Origin: Flavobacterium bizetiae
GTDB taxonomy: Bacteria > Bacteroidota > Bacteroidia > Flavobacteriales > Flavobacteriaceae
DNA: 64,000 nucleotides
Reading direction: 5' to 3'
Assembly: GCF_902804475.1 (NCBI RefSeq)
Contig: NZ_CADCSU010000078.1
Coordinates: 26,515 to 90,514 of the forward strand
The position numbers were made by a program, and so were the translations under genes. The stretch's first letter is position 1, and the number at the start of each line of letters is the position of its first letter. This document shows positions 36,811-45,030 of this stretch, in pieces. The notes beneath the pieces are model-generated. The model did no database searches. It saw only the letters and a list, made by a program, of their open reading frames with translations, and was not told the DNA's origin.

Positions 36811-37233
36811 ATGTACCATTTTCTACAAAAATTCCATTCTGGCTGGGCTTATTTAGCACTATTGCTTTTATTAATTGCCGTTGTAAATGCCATTATTGGA
36901 GTAACTTCTAAGAAGGATTTTACAGCTAAGGATCGTAAAATTGCATTGTTTGCTTTAATTGGAACTCACACGCAATTATTGATCGGAATAATACTTTATT
37001 TTGTTTCTCCGCTAGGAAAAGCAGCTTTTGGACAAATGTCTAATGCAGAACTAAGATTAACTTCACTAGAACACCCGTTAATCAATATTATCGCTATCAT
37101 TTTGATCACTATTGGATGGTCTAAACATAAAAAATTAATCAATAGCGAAGCTAAGTTTAAAACTTTTGCTATTTATTACGGATTAGGATTATTGCTTATT
37201 TTAAGCAGAATTCCGTGGAACCTTTGGTTCTAA
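36811..37233 (+). CDS. Four-helix integral membrane protein
   Basis: 140 residues, four TM helices (about 12-30, 44-63, 87-104, 117-135). Conserved-looking His residues (H9, H54, EHP near 87, KH near 105) and the ending SRIPWNLWF suggest a cytochrome-b-like heme or metal site. Homologues in Flavobacteriia carry inconsistent names such as cytochrome B, so no function is assigned. It lies between two terminators, hence monocistronic. Confidence 0.75.
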   Translation: MYHFLQKFHSGWAYLALLLLLIAVVNAIIGVTSKKDFTAKDRKIALFALIGTHTQLLIGIILYFVSPLGKAAFGQMSNAELRLTSLEHPLINIIAIILITIGWSKHKKLINSEAKFKTFAIYYGLGLLLILSRIPWNLWF

Positions 37234-37241
37234 AAACCAAT

Positions 37242-37269
37242 TAAAGCCCTAAAATTATAGGGCTTTTTT
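37242..37269 (+). terminator. Rho-independent terminator
   Basis: AAAGCCCTA and TAGGGCTTT with a short loop, followed by a T-run, 10 nt after the membrane protein. Confidence 0.9.
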
Positions 37270-37321
37270 TATCTCGGCATATTATTTGTACAAACTCCCC
37301 AAGTCTGAAAAAAAATAACCC

Positions 37322-37819
37322 ATGAGAAGTAAAAAAAACATTATACTTACCAGCCTTACAATAACTTTTTTAAGTTGTTTTACTTATGTCATAAGTCAAA
37401 CAAAACCAGCAACAGAACAAAAATCTAAAACCTCCCAGGATACAGTAAAAGCTGTAAGACCGGATATACTTGCGATACCAACCGATTCTGTTTTTACTGA
37501 TAAAGGTTTAAAGTTAAAACCCTATAAAAAGAATGCACACGCTTCTTACTACGCTGACCGTTTTAACGGAAAGAAAACAGCAAGCGGCGCCCGATTTAGC
37601 AATAGTAAATATACCGCAGCGCACAAAAAACTCCCATTTGGTACAAGAATAAAAGTAACAAATGAAGCAAACGGAAAATTTGTCATAGTGAAAGTTACAG
37701 ATCGTGGTCCGTTTGTGAGAACAAGAGAACTTGATTTATCGAAAAGAGCTTTTATGGAAATCACCAAAAACAAAGGAAGCGGTGCTATGAAAGTAACAAT
37801 TGAAACTATAGTAGAATAA
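37322..37819 (+). CDS. RlpA-like septal ring lytic transglycosylase-type protein
   Basis: 165 residues. N-terminal signal segment (about 1-25), then a double-psi beta-barrel: ASYYADRFNGKKTASGARF, AAHKKLPFGTRIKVTNEANGK, VKVTDRGPFV and ELDLSKRAFMEI. The T-DRGP-F motif with its catalytic Asp is intact. RlpA cleaves denuded glycan strands at the septum. There is no SPOR domain, unlike E. coli RlpA. Confidence 0.9.
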   Translation: MRSKKNIILTSLTITFLSCFTYVISQTKPATEQKSKTSQDTVKAVRPDILAIPTDSVFTDKGLKLKPYKKNAHASYYADRFNGKKTASGARFSNSKYTAAHKKLPFGTRIKVTNEANGKFVIVKVTDRGPFVRTRELDLSKRAFMEITKNKGSGAMKVTIETIVE

Positions 37820-37822
37820 AAA

Positions 37823-37859
37823 AAATCCCGTTTCGAAATTTCGAAACGGGATTTTCTTT
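37823..37859. terminator. Bidirectional terminator, uninterrupted palindrome
   Basis: AAATCCCGTTTCGAAA and its exact complement abut at 37838/37839, giving a 32-bp perfect palindrome with flanking A and T runs. It separates convergent rlpA-like and dinB-like genes. Confidence 0.93.
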
Positions 37860-38315
37860 TTAAACAAACTTTCTAATGCTCATGATGATTCCGGTGTGAA
37901 TTCCTTCGTGATAATTATTAAAGTCTAATGCTCCATCTATATTTTTGAGGGTATAACCCAGACTTGTTGTATACTCGTGATAATTTACAAATATATTATT
38001 GGCAAAATCTTGCTGGGTTTGGTGTAAAGTTGTAGAAAGTAAGGTTCTGATTTCGTCAACTTCGGCTTGCGAAACATCACCTTCTGGCTTGGTTCCTTTT
38101 TTGTATTTTGCTATAAACTCATCTGAGGCCATGGTTGGTAAACCTGATAATTTATAGATTAAAACCTGTTGCGAGGAAACACAATGCGCAATATTCCAAA
38201 TGAGATTATTACTGAATCCTTGTGGAATTTTATTTAATTGTTCTAATGAATGATGGTCTAAAACCTTTAAGAGAATTTCTCTAATGGTTCTCTGTACTTC
38301 AAAAACTGAATTCAT
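37860..38315 (-). CDS. DinB-family four-helix-bundle protein
   Basis: 151 residues. Metal-binding His residues of the DinB/YfiT fold are seen in LIWNIAHCVSSQQ, the DFNNYHEGIHTG region near the C-terminus (H-x3-H), matching the three-His pattern. DinB proteins are often thiol (for example bacillithiol or mycothiol)-dependent transferases; the substrate here is unknown. Confidence 0.85.
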   Translation of the reverse strand: MNSVFEVQRTIREILLKVLDHHSLEQLNKIPQGFSNNLIWNIAHCVSSQQVLIYKLSGLPTMASDEFIAKYKKGTKPEGDVSQAEVDEIRTLLSTTLHQTQQDFANNIFVNYHEYTTSLGYTLKNIDGALDFNNYHEGIHTGIIMSIRKFV

Positions 38316-38393
38316 AATTTTATTTTTTTTCTAAAATTAGGCATTTTTCAGTTTTAAATGAATTTTCTTTGTAGTCTCTTAAATTTAAAAATC

Positions 38394-38747
38394 ATGAATA
38401 AAATATACTATTTAGCTTCTTGCGACACGTGTCGAAAAATTATTAAAAGTTTGCCAAAGGATAATGATTTGGTTTTTCATGACATTAAACAAAATCCTAT
38501 TACCGAAGCTGAACTTGAAGAAATGTACAAACTTGCCGGAAGCTACGAGGCTTTGTTTAGCAAAAAAGCGCAATTGTACAAATCGATGGATTTAAAAAAT
38601 AAGTCTTTGACTGAGGCGGATTATAAAAAATACATTTTAGAACATTATACATTCATCAGTCGTCCGGTTTTTATTATTGATGAAAAGATTTATATTGGCA
38701 ATACACAACCTGTAACCTTGCAGGTTCAGAAAGCTTTAGAAAAATAA
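38394..38747 (+). CDS. ArsC/Spx/YffB-family thioredoxin-fold protein
   Basis: 117 residues from the ATG at 38394, where MNKIYYLASCDTCRKIIKSL gives the family N-terminus; an upstream in-frame start at 38358 adds 12 unrelated residues. The active-site-like CDTC (10-13) and the C-terminal SRPVFIIDEKIYIG (cis-Pro region) fit the arsenate-reductase fold. No ars genes are near, so a Spx/YffB-like role is as likely as arsenate reduction. Confidence 0.85.
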   Translation: MNKIYYLASCDTCRKIIKSLPKDNDLVFHDIKQNPITEAELEEMYKLAGSYEALFSKKAQLYKSMDLKNKSLTEADYKKYILEHYTFISRPVFIIDEKIYIGNTQPVTLQVQKALEK

Positions 38748-38771
38748 GAAGCTTAAAGTTGTAATGAATCC

Positions 38772-38868
38772 GGGTTTGCGTTAGGGATAGAAGCGAAAAT
38801 CCTTTTTTTGAGCTTTTTCTGCTCAAAAAAAGATTGGGAGTGAATAGCCCGGGCCGGAGGCAACGCCC
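38772..38868 (+). ncRNA. Structured RNA-like element, possibly the Flavo-1 class
   Basis: Nested complementary blocks: GCGTT (38778-38782) with AACGC (38862-38866), GGG (38784-38786) with CCC (38848-38850), AATC (38798-38801) with GATT (38832-38835), and a terminal hairpin TTTTTTTGAGC / GCTCAAAAAAA. The loop sequence is unrelated to the flanks while the ends look conserved. From memory, similar GCGTTAGGGAT...GGCAACGCCC elements recur in flavobacterial genomes. Orientation and family are uncertain. Confidence 0.55.
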
Positions 38869-38940
38869 AAATTAAAATTCTGGTTATAAAAAAGTTAGCC
38901 GCGAATTTAATTATTGGGAATTCAGTGTTTTTCTTTTACT

Positions 38941-38998
38941 ACAGATTAAAATGATTTTATAGATTTTATCAATCTGTGAGAATCTTTTTAATCTGTGG
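38941..38998. repeat. Inverted word repeat ACAGATTAAAA / TTTTAATCTGT
   Basis: Arms 38941-38951 and 38987-38997 are complementary, with AATCTGTG repeated between. Shares 18 exact bases with 6523-6540. Confidence 0.7.
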
Positions 38999-39118
38999 CA
39001 AATTTTAAGCTCAACAAATAATTGGTGCAAATTCGTGAAATTCGTGGCGAAAAAATCTTAATCTAATAACGGTTTTAACAGATTAGTTATTTACAACCCA
39101 AGACTGCAAAGTTTTATT

Positions 39119-39126
39119 TATCTTTG
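39119..39126 (+). promoter_or_regulatory. -7 element (TATCTTTG) for yicC-gmk
   Basis: TATCTTTG fits the consensus and lies 19 nt before the yicC ATG, giving a very short leader. Confidence 0.55.
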
Positions 39127-39145
39127 CGCCTTTATACTCAATTAT

Positions 39146-40006
39146 ATGATACAATCTATGACAGGGTTTGGCAAAGCTTCTTTGCAATTGCCTACAAAAA
39201 AAATTACCGTTGAAGTAAAATCTTTAAATAGTAAAGGTTTGGATCTGAACGTAAGAATGCCGTCGCTTTATCGCGAAATGGAATTAGGTTTAAGGACTCA
39301 GATTTCTACAAAACTTGAAAGAGGAAAAATTGATTTTGGGATTTACATTGAAAGTACTTCTGAACAAACTTCGACTAAAGTAAATGTTCCTGTTGTAAAA
39401 AACTATATCGCACAGCTTAGAGAAGTTTATCCTGGTGCTGATGAAACTGAATTAATGAAAATGGCCGTTCGTATGCCTGATACGCTAAAAACGGAACGCG
39501 AGGAAATCGATGAAAACGATTGGGAACAAATTCAGGTTATAATTGAGGAAGCGCTTCAAAACATCTTAACTTTTAGAAAAGACGAAGGTGAATCTCTTGA
39601 AAAAGAATTTAACTTGAGAATTGGAAATATTCGCCAATATATGAACGATGCCTTGGCTCTTGATCCGGAACGTGTTCAGGCTATTAAAGATCGTTTGCAA
39701 ACGGCAATATCTGAATTGAAAGTGAATGTTGATGAAAATCGTTTCGAACAGGAATTGATTTATTATTTAGAGAAACTGGATATTACTGAGGAAAAAGTTC
39801 GCTTGACGAATCATTTAGATTATTTCTTAGAAACTATAAAGGGAACTGAAGCAAATGGTCGTAAATTAGGTTTTATTACTCAGGAAATGGGTCGTGAGAT
39901 CAATACAATGGGTTCTAAATCGAATCACGCTCAAATGCAGAAGTTGGTGGTGATGATGAAGGATGAATTGGAAAAGATTAAAGAACAGGTTTTGAATGTG
40001 CTTTAA
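39146..40006 (+). CDS. yicC: YicC-family endoribonuclease-like protein
   Basis: 286 residues. The N-terminal MIQSMTGFGKA and VEVKSLNSKGLDLNVRMP are the family signature, and the C-terminal DUF1732 part ends with NTMGSKSNHAQMQKLVVMMKDELEKIKEQVLNVL. YicC proteins are reported RNases that help degrade specific transcripts. It precedes gmk, a common arrangement. Confidence 0.94.
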   Translation: MIQSMTGFGKASLQLPTKKITVEVKSLNSKGLDLNVRMPSLYREMELGLRTQISTKLERGKIDFGIYIESTSEQTSTKVNVPVVKNYIAQLREVYPGADETELMKMAVRMPDTLKTEREEIDENDWEQIQVIIEEALQNILTFRKDEGESLEKEFNLRIGNIRQYMNDALALDPERVQAIKDRLQTAISELKVNVDENRFEQELIYYLEKLDITEEKVRLTNHLDYFLETIKGTEANGRKLGFITQEMGREINTMGSKSNHAQMQKLVVMMKDELEKIKEQVLNVL

Positions 40007-40013
40007 AAAAGCA

Positions 40014-40097
40014 ATATGCTTTAAGCTATAGGCTATAAGCAGAAATAAAAGCATCAAATTAAAGTTTAAAGCGTAATGCTTAAAGCCTAAAGCATAT
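40014..40097. repeat. Intergenic word repeat ATATGCTTTA / TAAAGCATAT
   Basis: Arms 40014-40023 and 40088-40097 are exact complements, with many AAGC/GCTT words between. It fills the yicC-gmk spacer and ends 5 nt before the gmk start. Confidence 0.65.
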
Positions 40098-40101
40098 ATT
40101 A

Positions 40102-40677
40102 ATGAACAAAGGAAAATTAATTGTTTTCTCAGCACCTTCGGGATCAGGAAAAACAACTATAGTAAAACATTTACTAGGGAAAGAAGATTTAAATTTAGAA
40201 TTTTCGATCTCGGCGGCTTCACGCGACCCACGCGGAGAAGAAGAACACGGAAAAGATTATTATTTTATTTCGTTGGAAGAATTTAAAAAACACATTAAAG
40301 CCGAAGATTTCCTGGAATGGGAAGAAGTATATCGCGATAATTTTTATGGTACTTTGAAAGCCGAAATTGAGCGTATTTGGGCTTTAGGTAAAAATGTGAT
40401 TTTTGATATTGATGTTGCCGGTGGATTGCGTATTAAGCATAAATTTCCGGAGCAGACTTTGGCTGTCTTTGTAAAACCTCCAAGCGTAGATGAATTGAAA
40501 CGCAGACTAAAAGAGCGTTCTACAGAGAGTGACGACAAGATCAATATGCGAATTGCAAAAGCTTCTGTAGAATTGGCAACTGCGCCTCAGTTTGATACGA
40601 TCATCAAAAATTACGACCTTGATACTGCTAAAGAAGAAGCATATCAATTGGTAAAAGCTTTTGTAAATAAAGACTAG
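40102..40677 (+). CDS. gmk: Guanylate kinase
   Basis: 191 residues. P-loop SAPSGSGKTT (10-19), GMP-binding SRDPRGEEEHGKDYYF and EVYRDNFYGT, FDIDVAGGLRIK, and the lid KRRLKERSTES. Phosphorylates GMP to GDP. Second gene after yicC. Confidence 0.97.
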   Translation: MNKGKLIVFSAPSGSGKTTIVKHLLGKEDLNLEFSISAASRDPRGEEEHGKDYYFISLEEFKKHIKAEDFLEWEEVYRDNFYGTLKAEIERIWALGKNVIFDIDVAGGLRIKHKFPEQTLAVFVKPPSVDELKRRLKERSTESDDKINMRIAKASVELATAPQFDTIIKNYDLDTAKEEAYQLVKAFVNKD

Positions 40678-40751
40678 AAACTTCATAAAATCAATACTTT
40701 TTTAGAAAAACAGCCGTTAGTTTTGATGTAACCGCTATTAATATCTGTATT

Positions 40752-41174
40752 ATGATTAATTTATTTGAAATAAAAAGAAACGAAAATTATCTGAGCATCA
40801 TTATTCTTGTGATTAGAATATCGATCGCAACATTAATGATTTCTCACGGACTATCTAAACTGAATATGCTTATTGCCGGAGGTGACATTCAATTTCCTGA
40901 CCCACTTGGAGTAGGAAAAACAGCGTCTTTGACTCTTGCGGTTTTTGCAGAAGTTTTATGTTCGTTCTTTCTTTTTATTGGTTTAGCGACAAGATTGGCT
41001 ACATTGCCATTAATAATTACAATGCTGGTTGCGGTATTTGTTATTCATGGTGCTGACCCAATGGATGTAAAAGAAATGGGAATTTTATATTTACTGTTTT
41101 ATGTACTTCTTTTGGTGACCGGAAGTGGTAAATTCTCTATTGATTATTTGATTTCAAAAAAGAATCGTTACTAA
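40752..41174 (+). CDS. DoxX-family membrane protein
   Basis: 140 residues with four TM helices and the DoxX signature in ISIATLMISHGLSKLNML and VFAEVLCSFFLFIGLATRLATLPL. FVIHGADP and the C-terminal SGKFSIDYLI also fit. DoxX proteins take part in quinone-linked or thiol redox reactions; the partner here is unknown. Confidence 0.88.
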   Translation: MINLFEIKRNENYLSIIILVIRISIATLMISHGLSKLNMLIAGGDIQFPDPLGVGKTASLTLAVFAEVLCSFFLFIGLATRLATLPLIITMLVAVFVIHGADPMDVKEMGILYLLFYVLLLVTGSGKFSIDYLISKKNRY

Positions 41175-41242
41175 GTTATTTTAATACCACAGATTAATTT
41201 GAATGTATTAATTACGATTTGAATTATGAAAAAACCTCTTTT

Positions 41243-41848
41243 ATGAAGATAGGCCTTTATTTCGGAACTTATAATCCCATTCATGTTGGCCACTTAATTA
41301 TTGCCAATCATATGGCAGAGTTTGCCGATTTAGATCAGATTTGGATGGTGGTAACGCCTCATAATCCGTTAAAGAAAAAATCTACCTTATTAGACGATCA
41401 TCAACGTTTGGAAATGGTGCATTTGGCAACAAAAGATTATCCAAAAATTAAGCCGTCAGATATTGAATTCAAATTACCTCAGCCTAATTATACGGTAAAT
41501 ACTTTGGTTCATTTGCATGAAAAGTACCCAACTCATGACTTTTCATTAATTATGGGCGAAGACAACCTGAAGACGCTTCATAAATGGAAAAACTACGAGG
41601 TACTTTTAGAACATTATGAAATTTATGTTTATCCAAGACTCGAAGACAAAACAACCGTTAATCTTCTCGAAGAAGAACAGCCGAATGCTTTGAAATCGCA
41701 TCCTAATATTCATATTATTGATGCTCCGGTTGTAGAGATTTCCGCAACATTTATTCGAAAAAGCATTAAGGAAGGAAAAAATATTCAGCCTTTATTACCT
41801 CCAAAAGTTTGGGAATATATTGATCATAATAATTTTTATAAGAAATAA
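41243..41848 (+). CDS. nadD: Nicotinate-nucleotide adenylyltransferase
   Basis: 201 residues from the ATG at 41243; the frame opens at a TTG at 41219, which adds eight residues before the family start MKIGLYFGTYNPIHVGH. The HxGH-type ATP motif (HVGH) and SATFIRKSIKEGKNIQPLLPPKVWEYI (ISATxIR) are intact. It makes nicotinic acid adenine dinucleotide in NAD synthesis. It converges on the NAD-salvage operon, from which it is separated by a terminator on each side. Confidence 0.93.
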   Translation: MKIGLYFGTYNPIHVGHLIIANHMAEFADLDQIWMVVTPHNPLKKKSTLLDDHQRLEMVHLATKDYPKIKPSDIEFKLPQPNYTVNTLVHLHEKYPTHDFSLIMGEDNLKTLHKWKNYEVLLEHYEIYVYPRLEDKTTVNLLEEEQPNALKSHPNIHIIDAPVVEISATFIRKSIKEGKNIQPLLPPKVWEYIDHNNFYKK

Positions 41849-41889
41849 AACAAATAGCCTCCAGCAAAAACTGGAGGCTATTTGTTTTC
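41847..41889 (+). terminator. Strong terminator after nadD
   Basis: AAAACAAATAGCCTCCAG and its full complement enclose a CAAAAA loop, 18 bp in all, followed by T-rich sequence. Confidence 0.93.
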
Positions 41890-41896
41890 AAAAAAT

Positions 41897-42066
41897 CATT
41901 CCGTTAGGAATGTCTGCCCGGTAGAATTAAATATGAATTACGAATTATACGTTCCATCGGAACGTTTGATATTGGCCAATTTGTTATTCCATTAAAACAA
42001 GTGTCCCTACGGGACACATCGAAAAACAACATATTTTTCTACCAACGAGATATTCCTACGGAATAT
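41897..42066. repeat. Array of four hairpins with a period near 52 bp
   Basis: Short perfect hairpins at 41897-41912 (CATTCC-GTTA-GGAATG), 41949-41965 (ACGTTCC-ATC-GGAACGT), 42001-42017 (GTGTCCC-TAC-GGGACAC) and 42050-42066 (ATATTCC-TAC-GGAATAT). Starts are 52, 52 and 49 bp apart. All share a CC-loop-GG apex while arms differ and spacers are unrelated, so this is not a CRISPR array. It sits between the terminators of nadD and nadV. Confidence 0.88.
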
Positions 42067-42074
42067 GATTACGC

Positions 42075-42102
42075 AAAAAAGCCTGAATTTACATTCAGGC
42101 TT
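42075..42102 (-). terminator. Terminator of the NAD/ADP-ribose operon
   Basis: GCCTGAAT / ATTCAGGC (42081-42100) is followed, reading the minus strand, by T6. It ends the transcript after the NAMPT gene. Confidence 0.9.
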
Positions 42103-42108
42103 CTTGTT

Positions 42109-43578
42109 TTATGCTTCAACATTAATATCACTCTTAACTCGTGATCTAATATCACTTAAAGACTGATCTACTAAAAGTTTTCCATCTCTGAAAACTTCTT
42201 TCAATTCACCTTGTTTTTCTTCGTCCCAAGAAACATTATCGGTTAAATGATATACACCGTCGATTAAATCGATTTTCATTAATCCTTTAGCCGATTTTTT
42301 AGTTCCGTCATCTGTAATCGGATCTTTAAAAATAGCTCTTCCTTCGCCATCCACTTCTCCGTAAGTTGCTTTCATAGCAAAGCCAAAAGTATCTCTGGTA
42401 TTGTATTGATATGTAAAAGAACCAATTCCTAAAACAACGTTTGTAGAAGCAAATCCTTTTTCTTTTAATCGTTCACAAATTTGAGTTGCTCTTGCAACTG
42501 TAATACTATCGCCGTAAATAGCCCCAATTTGAGGTATAAGCTCTTTATATCCTTTTGCATTAGTTGTACCTCCAAAAACATCCCAAAGCAACTCAATTAC
42601 ACCTTTCTTTTCCTGTTCTGTTTTTCCGTTTGGATTTCCGCAGATAATATCCACCGGATCGCCACTATCAGGGCGGATCACGACTTTACCTTCTCTGGCA
42701 ACAATATCTTCTTTTAGACGTGGTAAATAATCGGTTAGAACTTTCCATAAATCCCAGGTATCAGAAACGATAGAGACAATTCCTCTTGGATAAACTTCTG
42801 TCACTAATCTTTTAAACGTTTCACATTCGCCTTCGGTAGTTCCCATACACATCACAGAATGCTCTGTTGCAGCAACTGAACCTGCGATTAATTCAGTATC
42901 AGAATTGGCATTATAATATTCTTCGAAAAAGTCAATAACCGGAATTGTATCAGATCCTGTAAAACTTAATAAATGTCCTGCTGCAGAAGTTATCGCCGCT
43001 TCGATTCCGCCCATTCCTCTCATAGAGAAATCATGCGCCTGCCAATCTACAAACTCAGGAACAGATGAAGTTTCATCAGCGTATTTGTCTAATACTTTTC
43101 TGTATTCTTTGGCGATTGTAGCCGAGTTACAAGGCAACCAAACCACAGCAGAAAGTAAGGTTTCGAAATAATTCGTTAACCAGAAAAATTCAGGAATGGT
43201 ATTGTACATGGTAAACATTGGTACTCTCAACGGCACGCTTGCTCCTTCTGGTAATGCTTTAAAAACCATTGGGATATATCCTAAATCGTGCAGATCTTCG
43301 ATATGCTTTGTACCAACTTGGTTTTCGCCTAAATAATTATTGATTCGACGAGCGTATTTTTTTACCACTTCTTCTTTTGGCTGTTTGAAAAAATAGGCAT
43401 CAAAATCATGAATGATATATTTCTTGATAAAGTATTGTAATCCAAAAAAGACTACTTCATCAAGACCTTCGATTCTTGATTTTCTTGGTGTCCAGTTAGA
43501 ATATACTAATGTTGTTTTGTCAGGGTATTGTCTTCTGTGGTCAACTTTGTAACCGTCGGTTAATAGTAGTGGGTTCAT
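42109..43578 (-). CDS. nadV: Nicotinamide phosphoribosyltransferase (NAMPT/NadV homologue)
   Basis: 489 residues, close to human NAMPT (491). MNPLLLTDGYKVDHRRQYP, FFGLQYFIKKY, FSMRGMGG (R187), SFTGSD (D210), ATEHSV with the autophosphorylated His equivalent H240, and RPDSGDPVD (302-310) are all present. It normally makes NMN from nicotinamide and PRPP. Last gene of the NrtR-led operon. In this setting it might instead use ADP-ribose pyrophosphate (Namat activity, NAD+ directly), which is inference. A 141-bp gap separates it from the phosphatase gene. Confidence 0.93.
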   Translation of the reverse strand: MNPLLLTDGYKVDHRRQYPDKTTLVYSNWTPRKSRIEGLDEVVFFGLQYFIKKYIIHDFDAYFFKQPKEEVVKKYARRINNYLGENQVGTKHIEDLHDLGYIPMVFKALPEGASVPLRVPMFTMYNTIPEFFWLTNYFETLLSAVVWLPCNSATIAKEYRKVLDKYADETSSVPEFVDWQAHDFSMRGMGGIEAAITSAAGHLLSFTGSDTIPVIDFFEEYYNANSDTELIAGSVAATEHSVMCMGTTEGECETFKRLVTEVYPRGIVSIVSDTWDLWKVLTDYLPRLKEDIVAREGKVVIRPDSGDPVDIICGNPNGKTEQEKKGVIELLWDVFGGTTNAKGYKELIPQIGAIYGDSITVARATQICERLKEKGFASTNVVLGIGSFTYQYNTRDTFGFAMKATYGEVDGEGRAIFKDPITDDGTKKSAKGLMKIDLIDGVYHLTDNVSWDEEKQGELKEVFRDGKLLVDQSLSDIRSRVKSDINVEA

Positions 43579-43719
43579 ATTTTTTTAAATTATTTTTTAA
43601 CTTTTATACATCGTATCAGAATTCTGAAATCGGTTTTAAATTTCCTAACTCCATCTATTTTATCGAAACTCTTAAAAAGTTTCGGCAGGCTAATTTACTT
43701 ATCTAAAATATATCTTGGC

Positions 43720-44454
43720 TTATTTATTTCTTCCTTTTTCTTCCGGATAAAAAGATTGCACCACATCACTTTGCCAAAATGCTTTTGTTTCGACATCAAT
43801 ACAAGTTAACTTACCGTAAAAACCTGCTCCGGTATCAATATTCCACACATTACAGCCCTGCATTGGAATTTCAACATTATAATGAAGCGTTGGTGTATGG
43901 CCAATGTAAATTTCATTAAAAAGCAATAATCTTTTTGGGTACGAAAGCGAATCTTTCCGGATTCTTTTATCCATCGTTAAAGCCATTTCCCATAAAGTTC
44001 TGTCCCAGGAATAATTCGTTTTATAATGTTCTTTCTCCGGACCGTGCATCGAGGAAAAACCGGCATGAATAAACAAATTGTTATTTTCGTCTACATAGTA
44101 ATCTTTCATATCATTGAAAAATTGACGATGCTTTTCTTTTTCCAAAAATTCAATATCAGCATAACTTTCTATTGTCGATTTTCCTCCGTGTAAAAACCAA
44201 ATATCATTTATAACATCATTTTCCAGCCATTCCTGACACCAGGCATCATGATTTCCTTTTATAAAAATACATTCCTGTTTTTGGGATAAATCAATAAGAA
44301 AATCAATTAATTGTTTTGATTCGCTCCAACCGTCGACATAATCTCCAAGAAAAATAAATCTGTCACTTTCTGAATAATCAATTCTTTCTAACAACTGAAT
44401 TAATGCTTTTAATCCGCCGTGAATGTCTCCAAAAACTAATGATCTTTTCATCAA
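43720..44454 (-). CDS. Calcineurin-like metallophosphoesterase
   Basis: 244 residues. The PPP-type dimetal motifs are intact: GDIHGG (9-14), GDYVDG (37-42), GNHDAWC (67-73), then FIHAGF and IYIGHTPTLH. Closest in style to bacterial Ser/Thr-phosphatase/ApaH-like enzymes that hydrolyse phosphoproteins or dinucleotides. In this operon a phosphate or cyclic phosphate on an ADP-ribose product is a possible target (inference). Start is directly adjacent to the stop of the oxygenase gene. Confidence 0.9.
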   Translation of the reverse strand: MMKRSLVFGDIHGGLKALIQLLERIDYSESDRFIFLGDYVDGWSESKQLIDFLIDLSQKQECIFIKGNHDAWCQEWLENDVINDIWFLHGGKSTIESYADIEFLEKEKHRQFFNDMKDYYVDENNNLFIHAGFSSMHGPEKEHYKTNYSWDRTLWEMALTMDKRIRKDSLSYPKRLLLFNEIYIGHTPTLHYNVEIPMQGCNVWNIDTGAGFYGKLTCIDVETKAFWQSDVVQSFYPEEKGRNK

Positions 44455-45015
44455 TTAAATTTCACCTTTTAGTTTGTACATAATATCACTTCTTAAAACA
44501 TACTTTATTCCTGAAATCAAAGCTGCTCCTTCATGACGTTGGCTATGTTCAAAAATAAGCGCTGTTCCGGTTTTGGGCATAATAATTTCACCCGAAGCAA
44601 ATTTTGTTTCTCCACCTTCATAACTATCATTTAAATAAATGAGGAATGTGTAATAACTATATTCAGATTCACTGCGTTTATAACTTCCGTCACGGTGCAT
44701 TTTAAAACGTTGACCCGGATTATACTTGTAAAATCTGAACATTTCATTTAATCCAATGGCAAAACTGTTTCCGACTTCAGACTTAACATGAGGCTGCAAT
44801 TTTTGCCATAAAAAAGAGGCATAGTCAGCGTCTTGATACATGATACGTTCATTATTACGTACCATTTTCATCATTTTCTGTGCTCCGTCAACATTTACTC
44901 CAGCTTCTTCGAAGCCAATTTGTTCACTTTTCTCTATTAATTCATTACATTCATCAACAGTAAGAAAATTGTCGATCGTATAAATTTCCAGTGTATCATT
45001 AATAATGTTTAGCAT
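44455..45015 (-). CDS. 2OG-Fe(II) oxygenase (prolyl-4-hydroxylase-like)
   Basis: 186 residues. Double-stranded beta-helix with H107-x-D109 (FKMHRDG), distal His H161 (SQRHEG), and R175 (KYVLRSDIMY), the 2-oxoglutarate anchor. YYTFLIYLNDSYEGGETKF is typical of the P4Hc family. The substrate is unknown. No gap to the phosphatase gene and 15 nt to the ARH gene, so it belongs to the operon. Confidence 0.88.
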   Translation of the reverse strand: MLNIINDTLEIYTIDNFLTVDECNELIEKSEQIGFEEAGVNVDGAQKMMKMVRNNERIMYQDADYASFLWQKLQPHVKSEVGNSFAIGLNEMFRFYKYNPGQRFKMHRDGSYKRSESEYSYYTFLIYLNDSYEGGETKFASGEIIMPKTGTALIFEHSQRHEGAALISGIKYVLRSDIMYKLKGEI

Positions 45016-45030
45016 AATTATACATTTGAA

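Larger units (their letters stand above)
38748..39145. other. 398-bp intergenic region with structured element and AATCTGTG repeats
   Basis: From left to right: a structured GC-richer element (38772-38868), an AATCTGTG-type inverted repeat (38941-38998), and the promoter for yicC (39119-39126). No ORF was found. Confidence 0.7.

Noticed and set aside
41897..42066. Possible CRISPR array
   Set aside because: The repeated units are hairpins with different arms and only a common apex, the units number four, and no cas genes are near.
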